This document shows positions 32,338 through 34,926 of a stretch of DNA of 34,926 nt, piece by piece. A model generated the notes under the pieces. The model was not told the DNA's origin, searched no databases, and saw nothing but the letters and a program-made list of their open reading frames with translations. Positions within the stretch are counted from its first letter, which is position 1. Every line of letters starts with the position of its first letter. Source of the stretch: Hyphomicrobiaceae bacterium (lineage in GTDB: Bacteria > Pseudomonadota > Alphaproteobacteria > Rhizobiales > JAKIUO01); NCBI GenBank assembly GCA_021647535.1, contig JAKIUO010000004.1:1-34926 (forward strand), written 5' to 3'. The translations under genes were made by a program, and so were the position numbers.

Positions 32338-32784
32338 CTATTTGGCGGCTTCTTTGGCAACAAATGTCTTCAAGAAAGCGATCACATTGGCACGGTCTTT
32401 TGGTTTTTTGAGACCAGCAAACGCCATTTTTGATCTGCCTTTAGGCTTGCCACCTTTTTCCTTGATGAAATTTTTGAGGGTTTTGTTCGCACCCTTCTTA
32501 TCAAGGTATTTGTCGAGCATGGCTTCATCCCAAACGAGACCAGCTTCAGCAGCGCCTTTCATCAGTTTGGAATATTTGAATTTTTCAGCTGCACCGGCTT
32601 TGGCGCCAACAATACCATTCAATGAGGGACCAACGCCATTTTTGGCCTTGTCGCCAACTTTATGACAGGCTTGGCATTTTTTGAATACTTTTTTGCCTTT
32701 GGCAGCATCGCCTTCAGCATGAGCAACGCCAGCAAAGCTAACGAGGGCAAGTGCGGCAATCGCCACTTTAACAATTTTCATCAT
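32338..32784 (-). CDS. Periplasmic class I c-type cytochrome
   Basis: A 148-residue precursor. Residues 1-23 form a Sec signal (MMKIVKVAIAALAL, ending AHA), then a mature cytochrome c of about 125 residues. The haem site is CQACH (Cys37, Cys40, His41) and the likely axial Met is Met120 in GRSKMAFAGL. The mature part is rich in Lys, as in cytochrome c2-type carriers that dock to acidic partners. AGGAGG lies about 10 bases before the ATG. Its own terminator follows. Divergent glcDE starts 383 bases away. The cytochrome should shuttle electrons in the periplasm; which oxidase or reductase it serves cannot be told. Confidence 0.93.
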   Translation of the reverse strand: MMKIVKVAIAALALVSFAGVAHAEGDAAKGKKVFKKCQACHKVGDKAKNGVGPSLNGIVGAKAGAAEKFKYSKLMKGAAEAGLVWDEAMLDKYLDKKGANKTLKNFIKEKGGKPKGRSKMAFAGLKKPKDRANVIAFLKTFVAKEAAK

Positions 32785-33167
32785 ATGTTTTTTTCCTCCT
32801 GTGGAACTTCATTTATTGATCCACGCCATAGATCGAATATGATCTTTTTTCGACAACACAGCACTGAACCAAGCTCTTGAGCAGGATAACCCAATCAATC
32901 TGACAGAAAAATGTCTTTGCACGCGGCGAATTGATGCATGTCAGAATAGATACACCTCTGGCTGTTTTTCAAAACGATCTGAATTATCACTTAAATCCGA
33001 CTTCGTTAGTTGGTTTTTCCATCTTCTTGTGTGTTTTCGTGCGAAACGGCCATGGCCTTGTCGGGTCATACGCTCTATAAAGGATAGAGTGCGGGCGCAT
33101 CTGCATGATCTGCCCCAAAATAAAAAGCCAGTTTTTATCATAACCTTTGAGAACCAAACGAGCGAAT
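32785..33167. other. Divergent intergenic region between cytochrome c and glcD
   Basis: A 383-base stretch without a convincing gene. It must hold the promoters of both divergent units, but I find no clear -35/-10 pair or operator dyad. A 66-residue frame on the minus strand (32941-33141) has basic, low-complexity composition and no ribosome-binding site, and is likely chance. Confidence 0.5.
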
Positions 33168-34655
33168 ATGTCTTTCATTCCCCTGCCAGAGCCTGACCAG
33201 GCCATCATTGCACAAAGGCTGCAAATCGCCAAAGATCTTGCTAAAATAGCGCCCGAGGCTGTTTTTATTGAGGATGAAGACGGGCGCTCTGCCTATGAAA
33301 CCGACGCCCTCACCGCCTATCGGCGCATCCCTTTGCTGGTCATCTTGCCGTCTTCCACCCTTGAAGTCAGCGAGCTGCTGGCCTATTGCCACGAAAAGAA
33401 TGTGCAAGTTGTCGCTCGTGGGGCCGGAACCTCTTTGTGCGGCGGCGCTGTGCCGACCGAAGACAGTGTGATCATTGGCCTGTCACGTATGCGCCGCATC
33501 CTTGACATTGACTATGACAACCGAACGGCGATTGTCGAAGCCGGTGTCACTAATCTTGGCATCTCGGAGGTCATGAACACGCGAAAATTCTTTTATGCCC
33601 CCGACCCCTCCTCGCAGATTGCCTGCACAATCGGCGGCAATATCGCCATGAATTCGGGCGGCGCACACTGCCTTAAATATGGCGTCACCACAAATAATGT
33701 CCTGGGCGTAAAACTGGTTTTGATGGATGGCGAAGTGCTCAATATTGGCGGCGACCATCTTGATGCGGCCGGTTTTGACCTGCTCGGCCTGATCAATGGC
33801 TCCGAGGGGCAGCTTGGGGTCGTCACGGAAGCCACTGTGCGTATTTTGCCCAAACCTGAAATGGCCCGCCCCATGCTGATCGGCTTTAACACCTCCAAAG
33901 ATGCGGGCAATTGCGTCACCGCCATCATTGGCAGCGGCATGATCCCGGCAGCGCTTGAATTCATGGACAAGCGCGCCATTCATATTTGCGAAAACTACGT
34001 CAAAGTGGGCTACCCGCTAGATGTCGAAGCGCTGCTTATCGTTGAGGTTGAGGGCTCGCAAGAAGAGATCAGCCTGCAATTTGAGCATGTGCGCGCCATC
34101 GCAGAAAAATTTGATCCCAAAACCATTCGCGTCGCCCAAAATGACGAAGAAACGGACAAGATCTGGAAGGGGCGCAAATCGGCCTTTGGGGCCATGGGGC
34201 AATTGTCTGACTATTATTGCATGGACGGCGTCATTCCGATTTCGCGTCTGGCTGATGTTCTGGGCTGGGTGGCTCATATCGCCCGCCATCACGATTTTAA
34301 GGTCGCCAATGTTTTTCACGCTGGCGATGGCAACCTGCACCCGCTGATCCTTTATGATGCCAATAACGAAGAAGAACTGTTGCGCGCCGAAGAGTGCGGT
34401 GCCGAGCTTTTAAAACTGTGCGTCAAGGCGGGCGGTTGTCTGACTGGCGAACATGGCGTTGGCATCGAAAAACGCGATCTGATGCGCGTCCAGTTTACCG
34501 AGCTTGATCTCGTGCAGCAAACCCGCATCAAAACGGTTTTTGACCCTGCATGGCTGCTCAACCCCGCCAAGGTGTTTCCCCTTGATGCACCGGGTCGAGG
34601 CGGACTGGAAGCCGAACTTGCCGAACTTGCGACTGATGGAGAGCTGCCCCGATGA
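33168..34655 (+). CDS. glcD: Glycolate oxidase, FAD-linked subunit GlcD
   Basis: A 495-residue flavoprotein oxidising glycolate to glyoxylate, the FAD subunit of the GlcDEF complex. The PCMH-type FAD domain shows VVARGAGTSLCGGAVP (about 82-97), AGVTN, YAPDPSSQIACTIGGNIAMN, and GGAHCLKYGVTTNNVL. The C-terminal oxidase domain ends with VFHAGDGNLHP and GGCLTGEHGVGIEKRD. The frame opens earlier from a TTG, but the ATG at 33168 gives the family's usual start. The stop overlaps the start of glcE (ATGA), so translation is coupled. A D-lactate dehydrogenase is the main alternative, but the following glcE makes GlcD much more likely. Confidence 0.95.
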   Translation: MSFIPLPEPDQAIIAQRLQIAKDLAKIAPEAVFIEDEDGRSAYETDALTAYRRIPLLVILPSSTLEVSELLAYCHEKNVQVVARGAGTSLCGGAVPTEDSVIIGLSRMRRILDIDYDNRTAIVEAGVTNLGISEVMNTRKFFYAPDPSSQIACTIGGNIAMNSGGAHCLKYGVTTNNVLGVKLVLMDGEVLNIGGDHLDAAGFDLLGLINGSEGQLGVVTEATVRILPKPEMARPMLIGFNTSKDAGNCVTAIIGSGMIPAALEFMDKRAIHICENYVKVGYPLDVEALLIVEVEGSQEEISLQFEHVRAIAEKFDPKTIRVAQNDEETDKIWKGRKSAFGAMGQLSDYYCMDGVIPISRLADVLGWVAHIARHHDFKVANVFHAGDGNLHPLILYDANNEEELLRAEECGAELLKLCVKAGGCLTGEHGVGIEKRDLMRVQFTELDLVQQTRIKTVFDPAWLLNPAKVFPLDAPGRGGLEAELAELATDGELPR

Positions 34656-34926
34656 GCGAACTGCTTTTGCCGCGCGATGCGGACGACCTTGGCGAAATTA
34701 TTGGCGAGGCCTGTGCCCGCAAGACCCGGCTTGAAGTGATTGGTGAACAGTCCAAGCAGCATATGGGACGCCCCATGCGGATCGACCAGACCCTGTCAAC
34801 ACGCCAGCTCAGCGGCATTGCCATGTATAGCCCGCAAGAGCTCGTCATCACTGCTCATGCCGGAACCACCCTGTCGATCCTCGAACACACCTTGCGCCAT
34901 GACGACCAGCAACTTGCTTTTGAGCC
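34652..34926 (+). CDS. glcE: Glycolate oxidase subunit GlcE, truncated by the window edge
   Basis: The ATG at 34652 overlaps the glcD stop by 4 bases and opens a frame running to the end of the window (91 codons). It begins MSELLLPRDADDLGEIIGEA, and continues through LEVIGEQSKQHMGRP, LSGIAMYSPQELVITAHAGTTLSILE and HDDQQLAFE, which is the FAD-binding N-terminal half of GlcE. GlcE lacks the Fe-S domain and pairs with GlcD and GlcF; glcF probably follows outside the window. Confidence 0.92.
   Translation, partial: MSELLLPRDADDLGEIIGEACARKTRLEVIGEQSKQHMGRPMRIDQTLSTRQLSGIAMYSPQELVITAHAGTTLSILEHTLRHDDQQLAFE

Noticed and set aside
32941..33141. 66-residue minus-strand ORF upstream of glcD
   Set aside because: Basic, Arg/Lys-rich composition, no ribosome-binding site and no recognisable domain; probably chance.

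Overview
The window looks like a chromosomal segment of an alphaproteobacterium of moderate GC content. Evidence: a sucA-(insert)-sucB-lpdA cluster, a malic enzyme-phosphotransacetylase hybrid, an alphaproteobacterial-type small SRP RNA, a FolB/pteridine-reductase pair, a soluble protoglobin chemoreceptor and the start of a glcDE operon. I cannot name a genus with confidence. I see no tRNA, rRNA, IS element, prophage or CRISPR array. Most of the content is core metabolism, with a few accessory islands.

Region 1 (1-4832) is a cell-surface polysaccharide island. On the minus strand, a WecG/TagA-type glycosyltransferase (GT26) is translationally coupled to a GT4 glycosyltransferase. A membrane-anchored coiled-coil protein with four internal repeats follows, then a truncated small membrane protein. 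Divergent from these is a GH10 endoxylanase-like enzyme with a Tat-type signal. Region 2 (4996-11546) is the 2-oxoglutarate dehydrogenase operon, transcribed sucA - GT25 glycosyltransferase - sucB - lpdA; the glycosyltransferase inside it is unexpected. Region 3 (11598-14501) holds the SRP RNA gene flanked by two inverted copies of a palindrome-rich repeat, then folB, a pteridine reductase-like SDR and a Ca2+/Na+ antiporter.

Region 4 (14730-22581) is the most intriguing part. A TIGR00266/AIM24-type protein and a DUF2892 (YgaP-like) membrane protein are on the minus strand. Across a 382-bp divergent intergenic region carrying four short direct repeats lie four plus-strand genes: (i) a fusion of a DNA-binding-type helix-turn-helix, a coiled coil, a plant-type 2Fe-2S ferredoxin and a flavin/NAD reductase; (ii) a DsrL-like (GltD-family) NAD(P)H oxidoreductase with two C-terminal 4Fe-4S clusters; (iii) a DedA-PAP2-LssY membrane protein; and (iv) a DsrC/TusE-family protein that keeps the internal cysteine but lacks the usual penultimate one. 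No dsrAB, tusBCD or gltB is present. I infer an uncharacterised electron-transfer or sulfur-relay module and flag it as the best candidate for a new system.

Region 5 (22802-34926) holds mutS divergent from maeB, a FAXC-like glutathione S-transferase, a globin-coupled methyl-accepting protein, a CPA2-type cation/proton antiporter, a 37-residue putative membrane microprotein, a periplasmic class I cytochrome c, and glcD with the start of glcE running off the end. Three clear intrinsic terminators separate these units. A modular family of palindromes recurs at 4837-4997, 11659-11811, 11989-12162 and 22590-22735, always next to the 3' ends of genes.
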